From NCBI RefSeq assembly GCF_003323715.1, contig NZ_QOIN01000066.1, positions 183,347 to 247,346 on the forward strand: a DNA stretch of 64,000 bases, in the 5' to 3' direction. The notes beneath the pieces were generated by a model. That model did not search any database. It had not been told where the DNA came from and was given only the letters and a program-made list of their open reading frames with translations. A program made the translations under genes and the position numbers. The stretch comes from Streptomyces diacarni (lineage in GTDB: Bacteria; Actinomycetota; Actinomycetes; Streptomycetales; Streptomycetaceae). This document shows, one piece after another, positions 17,205 through 26,384 of this stretch (positions within the stretch are counted from its first letter, which is position 1; every line of letters begins with the position of its first letter).

Positions 17205-17903
17205 ATGATGAGAATCGGCGTACTGGGGACCGGCGGCATGGCGGACGCGCTCGCCACCCACTGGGTGCGGGCCGGACACCAGGTGACCATCGGGGGACGG
17301 GACGTGCGCAAGGCGGAGCGGCTCGCGACGCGCATCGGAGGCGGCGGCGTGAAACCTGCCGGTCTGCGGGCGGCAGCCGAGTTCGGTGAGGTGGTGCTGG
17401 CCGCGCTGCCCTTCGGCGTGGGAGCCGACGTGGCGGGGGATCTCCGTGCGGTCCTGGAAGGCAAGGTACTGCTCGACTGCTCCAACCCGGTCGGCTCGGG
17501 CTTCCGGCTGCTGACGGAAGGAGGCCGCTCGGCCGCGCAGCGATTGGCCGCGGCGGCGCCGGAAGCTCAGGTGGTCAAGGCTTTCAACCTCTGCCACGAG
17601 GACGTCTGGCGTATGCGGCCGCCCGTCTTCGACGGACGACCACTGGCCGTGCCGGTGTGTGGCGACGAGGAGACGGCCGTCGAGCGAGTTCGGGTGTTGG
17701 TACGGGACGCGGGCTGCACACCGGTGGCCGGTGGTGGTCTCGAACGGGCGGGGCTCCTGGAGGCCACCGCCGCCCTGTTCATCGCCCTGTGGGTGGGCGA
17801 GGGCGCGGACGCCCAGGCGATCGCGCCTCCCCTGGCCTATGCGGCCGGACCGAGCCATCAGGACGCAACGAGCGGCGCGGCGGTTCACCGTCGCAGGTTC
17901 TGA
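17205..17903 (+). CDS. NAD(P)/F420-binding oxidoreductase
   Basis: The 232-residue protein begins MMRIGVLGTGGMADALATHW (GxGxxG-type Rossmann fold) with GGRDVRKAERLA after beta2 and LLDCSNPV at about residue 87, as in NADPH-dependent F420 reductases and related NAD(P)-binding proteins. It is divergent from an HxlR regulator, a common pairing for redox-responsive oxidoreductases. The final residues after residue 205 look less conserved. Confidence 0.82.
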   Translation: MMRIGVLGTGGMADALATHWVRAGHQVTIGGRDVRKAERLATRIGGGGVKPAGLRAAAEFGEVVLAALPFGVGADVAGDLRAVLEGKVLLDCSNPVGSGFRLLTEGGRSAAQRLAAAAPEAQVVKAFNLCHEDVWRMRPPVFDGRPLAVPVCGDEETAVERVRVLVRDAGCTPVAGGGLERAGLLEATAALFIALWVGEGADAQAIAPPLAYAAGPSHQDATSGAAVHRRRF

Positions 17904-17987
17904 GACGCGAGGGCAGGACCGGGCGGCTGAGGACGTACTCTCTTACCGGTGGCGCAGATCGCAGGTGAGCCGGGGGAGAGGTCGAGA

Positions 17988-18374
17988 GTGTCGTCAGACA
18001 TGGAAGACGCACGGATACCCAGGCGGATCGCACTTCTGCGGGGGTGGGCCCGCTGCTGCGCCGGTGTGGCCCTCGGCCTGGTCGTCCTCGCGGCCCTTCT
18101 GCTCTTCGTCGGACTCGACGCGCACTCGACCTACGGGCAGACCGCCGCCCCGTCGTGCGGCTCCCTTGTCTTCCCCGATGATCAAGGGATGCAGATGGCT
18201 CCATGTCACACCAGCCAGCTCCGTCAGGCCGGGCGCGTCGGCCTGACGGTGGTCGGCGCGCTCGGCTGCGTGGTGGGCAGCGTTCTCCTTCGCCTTGAGG
18301 AGACCCGCACGGACGGACGTCGGGAGAGCACACGCCGCGCGGCGACGCCGGCACCTGTTGGTGAGCAGGACTGA
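17988..18374 (+). CDS. Two-helix membrane protein, unknown family
   Basis: A 128-residue protein with two hydrophobic helices (CCAGVALGLVVLAALLLFVG and VGLTVVGALGCVVGSVLL) separated by an external loop of about 45 residues with two Cys (SCGS and PCHT) that could form a disulfide. Both tails are basic. GTG 17988 has a GGGGGAG site upstream; ATG 18000 is an alternative. No function recognised. Confidence 0.6.
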   Translation: MSSDMEDARIPRRIALLRGWARCCAGVALGLVVLAALLLFVGLDAHSTYGQTAAPSCGSLVFPDDQGMQMAPCHTSQLRQAGRVGLTVVGALGCVVGSVLLRLEETRTDGRRESTRRAATPAPVGEQD

Positions 18375-18410
18375 CGATGTGCGGGGGAGGGGCGCTCGGG
18401 CGGAGCCGAA

Positions 18411-19895
18411 GTGGTTTTTGAGACGTCGCATGGCCGTGTGCGGGGCAGGGACACCGCTGAGGGTGTCACTGCCGTCCTCGGAATCCCTTACGCGGCCGAG
18501 CCCTTCGGGTCCCATCGTTTCCGCGAGCCGCAGCCGGCGACTGCCTGGGCCGGCATCCGGGACTGCACAGCCTTCGGCCCGATCGCTCCGCAGTCAGCGG
18601 AGCTGCCCGGAGCACCGGTGTGGCGGGAGGGCGACGAGGACATCCTCACCGTCAATGTGTGGGTGCCGAAGTGTGCGGATGCCGGCGCGCTGCCGGTGTT
18701 CTTCTGGATTCACGGCGGCGCCTACACCTTCGGCTCCTCCGCCCAGCCCGACTTCGACGGTACGGCCCTGGCCCGCGCCGGGCTGGTCGTGGTCAGCTGC
18801 AACTACCGGGTGGGCTTCGAGGGTTTCGGCCATGTCCGCGGCTTTCCCGACAACCGCGGGCTGCTGGACCAGGCCGCGGCGCTGCGCTGGGTCCGGGAGA
18901 ACATCGCGGCGTTCGGCGGCGACCCCGGTAACGTCACTGTCGCCGGACACTCCTCCGGAGCGGGCTCGATCGCCTGCTTGATGGCCATGGAGCGGGCCCG
19001 AGGGCTGTTCCGGCGGGCCATCACCCACAGCGTGCCCAAGGCCTTCTTCACCGTCGAACTGGCCGCGGCGGTCACCGAGAGGATCGCGGCGGAGGCCGGG
19101 GTCGCCCCGGCCGCGGGGGGATTACTGACCGCGTCACCTGCTCAGCTGGTGACGGCCTCCGACAAGGCCGCCGCGAACAGCGGGGCCGATCCCGCGGCGG
19201 CCATCCATGCCTTTGAACCTGTGCTCTTCCAGCCCGTCGTCGACGGCGAGGTGCTACCCGCGAACCCGCTCCACGCGGTCGCCTCCGGGGCGGCGCGGCA
19301 GGTGGACCTGCTGGCGTGCCACACGCTGGAGGAGTACCGGTTCCTGCACATGGTGGGAGCCGTGCGTGAGGTCACCACCGAGTCCGAACTGGCCGACTTC
19401 GCCGAGGCGCTGGGCCTCCCGGCTCATCTGGTCGACGGCTACCGTACGTTGATGCCGGACGCGCCGGTACTCGATCGCTACGTGGCGATGTTCGGCGACG
19501 CGCAGTTCGGCGAGTACACCACCCGCCTCGCCGAGCACCAGGCGAGGGCGGGCGGCCGGGCGTACCTGGCCCGCTTCGCCCGCAGGCGGGAAGAGGCCGG
19601 GCCCTGGCACACCGCGGATGTCCCCTTCGCCTTCGGCAACGTGGACGCTGTCGGCGCCGACTTCCTCATCGGCGGCGCGCCCGACGACCACGACCGCGCC
19701 CTGTCCGCCCGCATGCTCCGCTCCTGGGCCGACTTCGCGACCACCGGCGCCCCAGGCTGGCCGGCGGTCACCGCGGACACCACGCCGGTCAAGCACTGGG
19801 CCTTCCCCGTCGACCGTCTGGCCGCCGACGACAGGACCGACCTCCGCGCCTTGTGGCGGGACGTCCGGTTCGACCTGCTGCGACCCGGGCGTTGA
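18411..19895 (+). CDS. Carboxylesterase, type B
   Basis: A 494-residue serine esterase of the carboxylesterase/cholinesterase family: GIPYAAEPFGSHRFREPQP, EDILTVNVWVP, the oxyanion-hole FFWIHGGAYTFGS, nucleophile elbow GHSSGAGS, and catalytic His in WHTADVPFAFGN. It is cytosolic as no signal peptide is visible. It starts with GTG 18411. Substrates of such enzymes are broad carboxylic esters. Confidence 0.9.
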   Translation: MVFETSHGRVRGRDTAEGVTAVLGIPYAAEPFGSHRFREPQPATAWAGIRDCTAFGPIAPQSAELPGAPVWREGDEDILTVNVWVPKCADAGALPVFFWIHGGAYTFGSSAQPDFDGTALARAGLVVVSCNYRVGFEGFGHVRGFPDNRGLLDQAAALRWVRENIAAFGGDPGNVTVAGHSSGAGSIACLMAMERARGLFRRAITHSVPKAFFTVELAAAVTERIAAEAGVAPAAGGLLTASPAQLVTASDKAAANSGADPAAAIHAFEPVLFQPVVDGEVLPANPLHAVASGAARQVDLLACHTLEEYRFLHMVGAVREVTTESELADFAEALGLPAHLVDGYRTLMPDAPVLDRYVAMFGDAQFGEYTTRLAEHQARAGGRAYLARFARRREEAGPWHTADVPFAFGNVDAVGADFLIGGAPDDHDRALSARMLRSWADFATTGAPGWPAVTADTTPVKHWAFPVDRLAADDRTDLRALWRDVRFDLLRPGR

Positions 19896-19955
19896 AACGC
19901 GCCCGGACGAACGCCTGCACGCGCCGGTCTCCGGGCCCGCCGCGGGCTCTCACAC

Positions 19956-20636
19956 TCATGTGTCCGGGTCCGGGTCCGGGTTCGGGTCCGGGTTCGGGTG
20001 CTCGGGTGCGGGGGCGGGGCCGCTGGTGAGGTAGTGGGTGAGCATGGCGACGAGTTCGTTCTCGAGTCGTGTGGTGTCGGTCTGGTCGAAGGTGGCCATC
20101 ATCTTGTGAACGACCATCTCGATCGTCGAGACGAGGAGCCGAGCGGCGGTGTCCGTGTCGGCGACCCGTACTTCGGGGTGGCCGCGGAGCAGTCTGCGCG
20201 CATAGGCGATGCGTTCGAGTTCGCTGTGGGCGACGCGTTCGAGTATGGCGGGGGTGCGGGGGCCCTGTTCCATCATCACGCGCAGCAGCTGCGGGTCGTC
20301 GCGGTGGTTGTCGATGGCTCGGCGCACGTGGAAGCGCATGATGCCCTCGAGGGGCGCGGACAGCTGGTCGTCCTGGTCCGGGGGAGTGGCGGCCATGCCG
20401 GCGTCGAGGTGCCGGGTCAGCAACTCGACCAGGATCGCGTCTTTGTTGGGGTAGTACTGGTAGAGCGAGCCGATCGAGACCTGGGCCCGCTCAGCGATGC
20501 GGTTGGTGGTGCCGGCCGCGTACCCGTACTCGGCGAAAACGCGAGCAGCGGCGTCGAGGATGCGCTGCCGGGTCAGTTCGGCCCGCACCTGGCGGGGCTG
20601 TTTACGTGGTGCGAGACCGCGGCGGTCGGATGCCAT
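19956..20636 (-). CDS. TetR-family regulator
   Basis: N-terminal TetR HTH (RQRILDAAARVFAEYGYAAG followed by TTNRIAERAQVSIGSLYQYYPNKD) and a helical C-terminal ligand domain. The C-terminus ends with a PNPDPNPDPDPD tail coded by a GGGTTC/GGGTCC hexamer repeat. ATG 20636 (MASDRRG) matches the usual start; the frame is open to 20675. It is divergent from the flavin-binding protein and oxidoreductase pair at 20771-22336 and probably regulates it. Confidence 0.88.
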   Translation of the reverse strand: MASDRRGLAPRKQPRQVRAELTRQRILDAAARVFAEYGYAAGTTNRIAERAQVSIGSLYQYYPNKDAILVELLTRHLDAGMAATPPDQDDQLSAPLEGIMRFHVRRAIDNHRDDPQLLRVMMEQGPRTPAILERVAHSELERIAYARRLLRGHPEVRVADTDTAARLLVSTIEMVVHKMMATFDQTDTTRLENELVAMLTHYLTSGPAPAPEHPNPDPNPDPDPDT

Positions 20637-20770
20637 CGGACCTCCTGCCAAGGGGTGGGAAAGCGAGTAGCGCACGAGCTGAGTAATTGCTCACAATAGT
20701 GCCATGAACTGCGGTGACGCGGGCGTCGGAGGTCCGCTGCCGTACCACTGATCCGTGTAGGGAAGCTGTC

Positions 20771-21400
20771 ATGACACATGTCTCCACGCGCCCCCGCCGC
20801 ATCTCCGTGAGTGAGGTTCTGACACGGCTCGGGCCGCCGGAACCCATGATCGAAGCGAAGGTGCGGGACCGCATCGACGAGTACGCCCGCTGCTTCATCG
20901 CCCACTCGCCCCTGGCGATGATGGCCACCGCCGACGCGGCAGGACGCACCGACTGCTCGCCCCGCGGGGACTACCCGGGCTTCGTGAAGGTCCTCGACGA
21001 GCGGACCATCGCCCTCCCCGACCGCCCCGGCAACAAGATCGCAGATTCCTTTCGCAACCTGGACGAGAACGACGGCGTGGGACTGTGCTTCCTCGTCCCC
21101 GGCGTACGGGAGGTCCTGCGCGTCAACGGCAGCGGCTACGTCACCGACGAACCCGATGTGCTGGTGCGGATGCGCACCGAGGCCAAGCAGCCGCAGTTCG
21201 CAATCGTCGTCGAGGTGGCCGAAACCTACTTCCACTGCGGGCGGGCGCTGATCCGCTCCCGGCTGTGGGACCCCGCCAGCCAGGCACTGGCCGAGGGCAT
21301 GCCGTCGATCGGTGAGGTCGCGGCCGCGCAGTTCGGCGTCGATCAGGACCCCGCACTGCTCGAGCAGTTCCTTGAGTCCGGATACCGCGAGCTCTACTGA
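20771..21400 (+). CDS. Pyridoxamine 5'-phosphate oxidase-family FMN protein (MSMEG_1061-like)
   Basis: A 209-residue split-barrel flavoprotein with HSPLAMMATADAAGRTDCSPRGDYPGF-type core (given here as landmark residues HSP, SPRGD and GF), RPGNKIADSFRNL, and CGRALIRSRLW. The family binds FMN and reduces or degrades small molecules, but most members lack known substrates. It starts 27 bp before the reductase at 21428 in a two-gene operon under a divergent TetR gene. Confidence 0.85.
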   Translation: MTHVSTRPRRISVSEVLTRLGPPEPMIEAKVRDRIDEYARCFIAHSPLAMMATADAAGRTDCSPRGDYPGFVKVLDERTIALPDRPGNKIADSFRNLDENDGVGLCFLVPGVREVLRVNGSGYVTDEPDVLVRMRTEAKQPQFAIVVEVAETYFHCGRALIRSRLWDPASQALAEGMPSIGEVAAAQFGVDQDPALLEQFLESGYRELY

Positions 21401-21427
21401 CCACACCGGCCGACGGAGGAAGAACCG

Positions 21428-22336
21428 ATGCAACAGACCATCGTCGAACACCTCGACCGTCTCACCGAGGACGTCCTCGCCCTCACCCTGCGCGCCACCG
21501 GCGAAGAACTCGCGCCCTGGGAGCCCGGCGCCCACATCGACCTGTCCGTGCCCAACTGGCTGACACGGCAGTACTCGCTGTGCGGCGACCCCGCCGACCG
21601 GGACGCCTACCGCATCGCCGTCCGCTACGACCCGCTCAGCCGCGGCGGTTCGGAGTACCTGCACCGCTTCCTGCGCCCGGGCCGCACCCTGAACGTGTCC
21701 CTGCCGCGCAACCACTTCCCGCTCGCCCCCGCGCCGCGGTACCTCTTCCTCGCCGGCGGAATCGGCATCACCCCCCTGCTGCCGATGATGCGAGCGGCGG
21801 CCACCGCCGCGCTCCCCGCCACCTTGCTGTATGTGGGTCCGTCAGCGGACACCATGCCCTTCGCCGGCGAACTGCGCCGCTCCCACGGCGACCGGGTGCG
21901 GATCGTGGAGACCGGACGGCAGGGCAGGCCGGACCTCGACGCTCTCGCCGCCACCCTCGAACCGGACACCCTGGTCTACTGCTGCGGCCCGGCCGGCATG
22001 CTGGCGGCGGCCGAAGCGGCGTTCCCCGCCGAGCGGCTGCATGCCGAGCGGTTCCAGCCTGCGGCCCGCACGTTCGGCCCTGACACGGCCTTCGAAGCGG
22101 TCTGCGCCCGGTCGGCGAGCACCGTCGCCGTGCCGGCCGGCGTGTCCCTGCTGGACGCTCTCTCCCACGCCGGGCACCCCCTCCCCGCCGGGTGCCGCGA
22201 AGGTGTCTGTGGCAGCTGTGACGTCGCCGTCCTGGACGGATCCCCTGAGCACCGGGACGACATCGGTGCACCCCAGGGCCACATGTACCCGTGCGTGTCC
22301 CGCGCGCTGTCCCCCCGCCTCGTCCTCGACCTGTAG
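21428..22336 (+). CDS. PDR/VanB-type oxidoreductase with C-terminal 2Fe-2S domain
   Basis: The 302-residue protein has three domains in order: FMN-binding barrel (RQYSLCGDP), NAD-binding domain (YLFLAGGIGITPLLPMM and YCCGPAGML), and a plant-type ferredoxin with cluster cysteines CREGVCGSC and a last Cys in MYPCVSRA. Such proteins pass electrons from NADH to a partner oxygenase or demethylase. No oxygenase lies beside it; the FMN protein upstream may be the redox partner. GGAGGAAG upstream fixes ATG 21428. Confidence 0.92.
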   Translation: MQQTIVEHLDRLTEDVLALTLRATGEELAPWEPGAHIDLSVPNWLTRQYSLCGDPADRDAYRIAVRYDPLSRGGSEYLHRFLRPGRTLNVSLPRNHFPLAPAPRYLFLAGGIGITPLLPMMRAAATAALPATLLYVGPSADTMPFAGELRRSHGDRVRIVETGRQGRPDLDALAATLEPDTLVYCCGPAGMLAAAEAAFPAERLHAERFQPAARTFGPDTAFEAVCARSASTVAVPAGVSLLDALSHAGHPLPAGCREGVCGSCDVAVLDGSPEHRDDIGAPQGHMYPCVSRALSPRLVLDL

Positions 22337-22349
22337 GGGGCGGGGGTCT

Positions 22350-22388
22350 GCGGACGGACCGTGCCCCTTCGCACTGCGGTCCGTACGC
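22350..22388. terminator. Imperfect hairpin between convergent genes
   Basis: A 12-bp inverted repeat with one mismatch (22350-22361 with 22377-22388, 15-base loop) sits between the convergent reductase and methyltransferase genes, a plausible bidirectional terminator. Confidence 0.5.
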
Positions 22389-22424
22389 GGGCCGGCGTCG
22401 CTTCCGCTCTTGCTCCGGTGCGCC

Positions 22425-23165
22425 TCAGAGCGGCTTGCGCCACACGGAGATGTGTTTCGTGCTCTCCTGTGTGAACGGTGTCCCGTTCCAGTCCGCGACG
22501 CGACGCTCCAACTCGAGCCCGGCGATCCGCGCCATCAGGTCGAGCTCTGCCGGCCATGCGTACCGGTGCCGGGAAGCGTCCTGGCGGTAGCGGCCGTCGT
22601 CGCCGTCTCGGGTGAAGTGGTGCGAGACGAGGATCTGCTCGATCAGGTCGAAGGTGTCGAAACCGAGATGCTGCTCGGAGACGTCGAACGGCACCGCGAC
22701 CTGGCCGGGCGGCAGGAACCGCAGCGGCGGCACGCTCAGCTCGATGACGAATCGGCCGCCGGGTGCCAGATGACGTGCGGCGTTGAGGAAACACGCGACC
22801 TGCTCCTCCTGCGTGAGCAGGTTCGTGATGGTGTTGTAGACGAGATACACCACGGTGAACTCGCCCGCGACGACGGTGGTGGCCATGTCCCCGATGGCAA
22901 CCGGAAGCGTGTCCTCGTCGACCTTGCTTCGCAGGGCCGCTGCCATGTGCTCGGACAGTTCGATGCCCACTACCGGTACGCCGCGTTTCCGGAGCGGGAC
23001 GCCCACGCGTCCCGTGCCGATGGCGAACTCCAGCGCCCGGCCGTCTTCGGCGAGCTCGGCGAGGAAGGCGAGAGTCGGTTCGAGCACGTCGGCCGAGGAC
23101 ATCGCGGTTTCCTCGGCGTCGTAGCGATCGGCGGTCGCTCGGGTCCACAGCTCACTGCTCGTCAT
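22425..23165 (-). CDS. Class I SAM-dependent methyltransferase
   Basis: A 246-residue Rossmann methyltransferase: motif I ALEFAIGTGRVGVPL, motif II VVGIELSEHM, then YLVYNTITNLLTQEEQ and LAPGGRFVIEL (motif III region). Start ATG 23165 (MTSSELWTRATADRYD). Substrate is unknown. It is transcribed away from and unlinked to the biosynthetic cluster. Confidence 0.88.
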   Translation of the reverse strand: MTSSELWTRATADRYDAEETAMSSADVLEPTLAFLAELAEDGRALEFAIGTGRVGVPLRKRGVPVVGIELSEHMAAALRSKVDEDTLPVAIGDMATTVVAGEFTVVYLVYNTITNLLTQEEQVACFLNAARHLAPGGRFVIELSVPPLRFLPPGQVAVPFDVSEQHLGFDTFDLIEQILVSHHFTRDGDDGRYRQDASRHRYAWPAELDLMARIAGLELERRVADWNGTPFTQESTKHISVWRKPL

Positions 23166-23332
23166 GGGCGGCCACTCTGCCGGGTGCCGAGGGGAGCTGT
23201 CGACCGCATTACCGCCCACCGACTCCGATGCCACGATCACCGACTCCGCCCCCCACGGTCTCGAGCCGGGCCGCCGGTATGTGCTGCTCGGTAAGGTCGC
23301 CGGAGGCGCGGCGCGGCACCGTTGGCGACCGG

Positions 23333-24331
23333 TCAGCGGGTGGCGAGGAATTCCAGCGTGTCGAGCACGCGGTTCGAGAAGCCGCACTCGTTGTCGTACC
23401 ACGCGACCACCTTGACGTGGCGGCCGTCGACGCGAGTGAGGGACGAGTCGAAGATCGACGAGGCGGGATTGCCCGTGATGTCGGACGATACGAGCGGGTC
23501 CTCCGAGTACTCGAGGACGCCGAGGAGCGGTCCTTCCGCCGCGGCGCGGTACGCCGCCAGCACGTCGTCGCGCGTCACGTCGCGGGCCACGGTCGTGTTG
23601 AGTTCGACGATCGAGCCCACCGGCACCGGTACGCGGATCGAGTCGCCCGACAGCCTTCCCTCGAGGTTCGGCAGCACGAGGCCGATCGCCTTGGCGGCGC
23701 CCGTCGTGGTGGGGACGATGTTGACAGCGGCGGCGCGGGCGCGGCGGGCGTCGCGGTGCGGACCGTCGTGGAGGTTCTGCTCCTGGGTGTAGGCGTGCAC
23801 GGTCGTCATGAAGCCGTGCTCGATACCGGCGAGTTCGTCGAGGACGGCGGCCAGCGGCGCGAGCGCGTTGGTGGTGCAGGAGGCGTTCGAGACGATCGTG
23901 TGGACGGCTGGGTCGTAGGCAGCGGTGTTGACACCGAACGCGAGCGTGACGTCGGCGCCGTTCGACGGCGCGCTGACGAGTACCTTGCTCGTGCCCGCGT
24001 CGAGGTGGGCACGGGCGGACTCCGCCGAGGTGAAGCGGCCGGTGGCTTCCAGGACGATATCGACATCGAGAGCGGCCCACGGCAACCGCGCCGGTTCCCG
24101 CTCGGCCAGCACTGTGATCCGACGGCCGTCGACGACGAGGGTGTCCCCGTCGACGGTCACCGGGCGCCCGAGCCGGCCGGCCGTGCTGTCGTAGGCGAGC
24201 AGCCGGGCGAGAGCGGCAGGCTCCGTCAGGTCGTTGACGGCGACGATCTCCAGAGCGCTGTCGCGCTCCAGCACCGCGCGCAGCACATTGCGTCCGATGC
24301 GGCCGAATCCGTTGATGGCGATGCGAGTCAT
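23333..24331 (-). CDS. gap: Type I glyceraldehyde-3-phosphate dehydrogenase
   Basis: A 332-residue GAPDH with Rossmann start MTRIAINGFGRIGRNVLRA, catalytic SNASCTTNALAPL and NIVPTTTGAAKA, and C-terminal WYDNECGFSNR. The Asp in VNDLT (NAD-selecting position) suggests NAD+ use in glycolysis. It stands alone, unlike the gap-pgk-tpi operon usual in actinomycetes, so it is likely a second paralogue. It is followed upstream by a GlxA-like regulator on the same strand. Confidence 0.93.
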   Translation of the reverse strand: MTRIAINGFGRIGRNVLRAVLERDSALEIVAVNDLTEPAALARLLAYDSTAGRLGRPVTVDGDTLVVDGRRITVLAEREPARLPWAALDVDIVLEATGRFTSAESARAHLDAGTSKVLVSAPSNGADVTLAFGVNTAAYDPAVHTIVSNASCTTNALAPLAAVLDELAGIEHGFMTTVHAYTQEQNLHDGPHRDARRARAAAVNIVPTTTGAAKAIGLVLPNLEGRLSGDSIRVPVPVGSIVELNTTVARDVTRDDVLAAYRAAAEGPLLGVLEYSEDPLVSSDITGNPASSIFDSSLTRVDGRHVKVVAWYDNECGFSNRVLDTLEFLATR

Positions 24332-24537
24332 GAGCGAGGTCCTTTCTCTTCCCCACCAGGCTCGCCCGCGCACGGCGGCACCGACAGCGGCGGCATCGCC
24401 AGGGGTCGCAAGGATCGTGCCAGCGGTCCGCTCCGAAGGAACACGCCAACGGCCGGCTCAAAAGCAATCCGCCGCGCGTTCGGCTCGGAGAGAGCACATG
24501 AGTCGGTGGAAAGATGGCGCCAGGGTTGCTGGACGGA

Positions 24538-25494
24538 TCACTCGCCGCGCGTGAAGGTGCGCCGGTACTCGCTCGGTGTGGTCCCGAGGACGCGCTGGAA
24601 GTGCAGGCGCAGGTTCGCGCCGGTGCCGAGTCCGACGTCGGCGGCGACCTGCTCGACGCTGCGCTGCGAGCGTTCGAGCAGCTCGCGGGCCAGGTCGATG
24701 CGGGCGCGCATGACCCACTGCATCGGCGTGTAGCCGGTCTCCTCGACGAAACGCCGGGAGAACGTGCGCGGCGAGACGCCCGCCTGCCGCGCCAGCATGT
24801 CGAGGGTGAGGGGTTCGTCGAGCCGGTGCAGAGCCCACTCGCGGGTGGCGGTGAACCGCTCGCCGAGCGGTTCGGGCACGCTGCGCGGCACGTACTGGGC
24901 CTGGCCGCCACTGCGGTACGGTGCCGCGACCAGACGCCGGGCCGCGTGGTTGGACGCGGCCACTCCCAGGTCGCCGCGCAGGACGTGCAGGCACAGGTCG
25001 ATGCCGGAGGCGGCACCGGCGGAGGTGAGGACGCTGCCCTCGTCGACGAACAGTACGTTCTCATCGACCTGGACGAGCGGATGTCTGGCCCGGAGCGCCC
25101 GCGTGTAGTGCCAGTGCGTCGTGGCGCGCCTGCCGTCGAGCAAGCCCGTGGCGGCGAGCGCGAAGGCGCCCGTCGAGATGGCGGCGAGCCGCGCGCCCCG
25201 GCCGTGCGCGACGACCAGTGCGTCGACGACGTCGCGCGGCGGGTCTCTGCGGTCCGGGAGCCGGTAGCCGGGGACGAAGACGATGTCGGCCCACGCGAGC
25301 GCGTCGAGTCCGTGGGCCACGTGGTACGCGAGCCCGTCGCCGCCCGCCACGAGACCGGGGCTCGCTCCGCATACCCGCACCTCGTACGGCATGCTCGCGC
25401 GGGTCGTGAAGACCTGCGCGGGAATCCCGATGTCGAGCGGCTTCGCACCCTCGAGCACGAGGACGGCGACGCGTTGCAGGCGTGAGGCTGGCAC
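24538..25494 (-). CDS. GlxA-like regulator: DJ-1/PfpI domain plus AraC HTH
   Basis: Residues 1-185 form a DJ-1/PfpI-type domain (VAVLVLEGAKPLDIGIPAQV); residues 210-318 form the double HTH of AraC regulators (LTLDMLARQAGVSPRTFSRR, then VAADVGLGTGANLRLHFQRV). At the nucleophile elbow the usual Cys is replaced by Ser (AISTGAFAL), so the first domain is probably sensory only. It lies about 205 bp upstream of the GAPDH gene on the same strand and may control it. Confidence 0.9.
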   Translation of the reverse strand: MPASRLQRVAVLVLEGAKPLDIGIPAQVFTTRASMPYEVRVCGASPGLVAGGDGLAYHVAHGLDALAWADIVFVPGYRLPDRRDPPRDVVDALVVAHGRGARLAAISTGAFALAATGLLDGRRATTHWHYTRALRARHPLVQVDENVLFVDEGSVLTSAGAASGIDLCLHVLRGDLGVAASNHAARRLVAAPYRSGGQAQYVPRSVPEPLGERFTATREWALHRLDEPLTLDMLARQAGVSPRTFSRRFVEETGYTPMQWVMRARIDLARELLERSQRSVEQVAADVGLGTGANLRLHFQRVLGTTPSEYRRTFTRGE

Positions 25495-25640
25495 AGGAAG
25501 AGGTTACGTGGGGGTATGACCTCGACACATCCGACCGAGGCCGTGCGCGGGAGGTCCCTGTGCCGCTCGCCCCCGACTTCCTGCGGTACCGCCCGCTGCG
25601 CTGCTGATCCCACACCCCGATCGACGAGGCCGGACGCGCC

Positions 25641-26051
25641 TCACTCCTTCCCGTCTCCGTCACGGGGCCCACCCCGAGGCCTCCCGGCGAGGAAAAGGAC
25701 GAGAGACATGCCGAGTGCGCCGCCGACGGACTGTGCGACCGCGCGAACGATCAGGCTGGAGCGCTCGCGGACCCCCCAATTCCGGTCTGCGAATATCGGT
25801 ATGTCCGTGATGAGCTCTTCATCGTATTCGAATCTCATGCCTGTGATCTCGCCGCTGCCGTACTGCCCGCCAGGCAGTTGCCACGTGCCGTGGCACAAGC
25901 CGCCCTCTTCGCAACGGACGTACCCGTCGGTCGTCGTATGGTGCCCGTCGACGAACCGGTAAGTGTTCTCAGCGGCGAACCAGAACGGCAGGACGAGAAG
26001 ACACAGGGACATGACCAACACCAGTCGCTGCCATGACTTGAGCCCTCTCAT
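25641..26051 (-). CDS. Two-helix membrane protein, unknown family
   Basis: A 136-residue protein starting MRGLKSWQRLVLVMSLCLLV (signal-anchor-like helix), an external domain of about 70 residues with two Cys (VRCEEGGLCHGTWQLPGGQY), and a second helix SVGGALGMSLVLFLAG before a basic tail. The topology, with a Cys-bearing outer loop between two helices, resembles that of the protein at 17988, but sequences differ. Function unknown. Confidence 0.6.
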   Translation of the reverse strand: MRGLKSWQRLVLVMSLCLLVLPFWFAAENTYRFVDGHHTTTDGYVRCEEGGLCHGTWQLPGGQYGSGEITGMRFEYDEELITDIPIFADRNWGVRERSSLIVRAVAQSVGGALGMSLVLFLAGRPRGGPRDGDGKE

Positions 26052-26384
26052 CAGGTCGGCGCTCCTCGACGGCGCACCCACGCCCCCCACCTCACCTTTC
26101 GCGACCACGGCTCGGTCCCCGCAGGGGCGACGGTGTGCTCACACGTCACGACAACCGCTGCGGTCGACGCCGGGAAGCCCCGCGGATCCTTCGCAAGCAG
26201 CTTCGGTCGCGGGGGCGAGGTGAGCGATCCTTCATCCGGAGACGGTGCGATAGCGCCAAGAGGCCATCCCTCAGTCAACCGATCGGATGACACCGGTTCG
26301 CGAAGCCGGTGGGGTGCGCCCGCGTGGCGTCACGCCGACGCCCCCTGCGTGCACCGGTCGCCGACGCGTGGCCGCGCTCAGCGG
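26052..26384. other. Intergenic region without recognised gene
   Basis: About 330 bp between the 3' end of the FAD oxidase gene and the start of the membrane protein gene. No conserved coding stretch, RNA or repeat was recognised. Confidence 0.45.
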
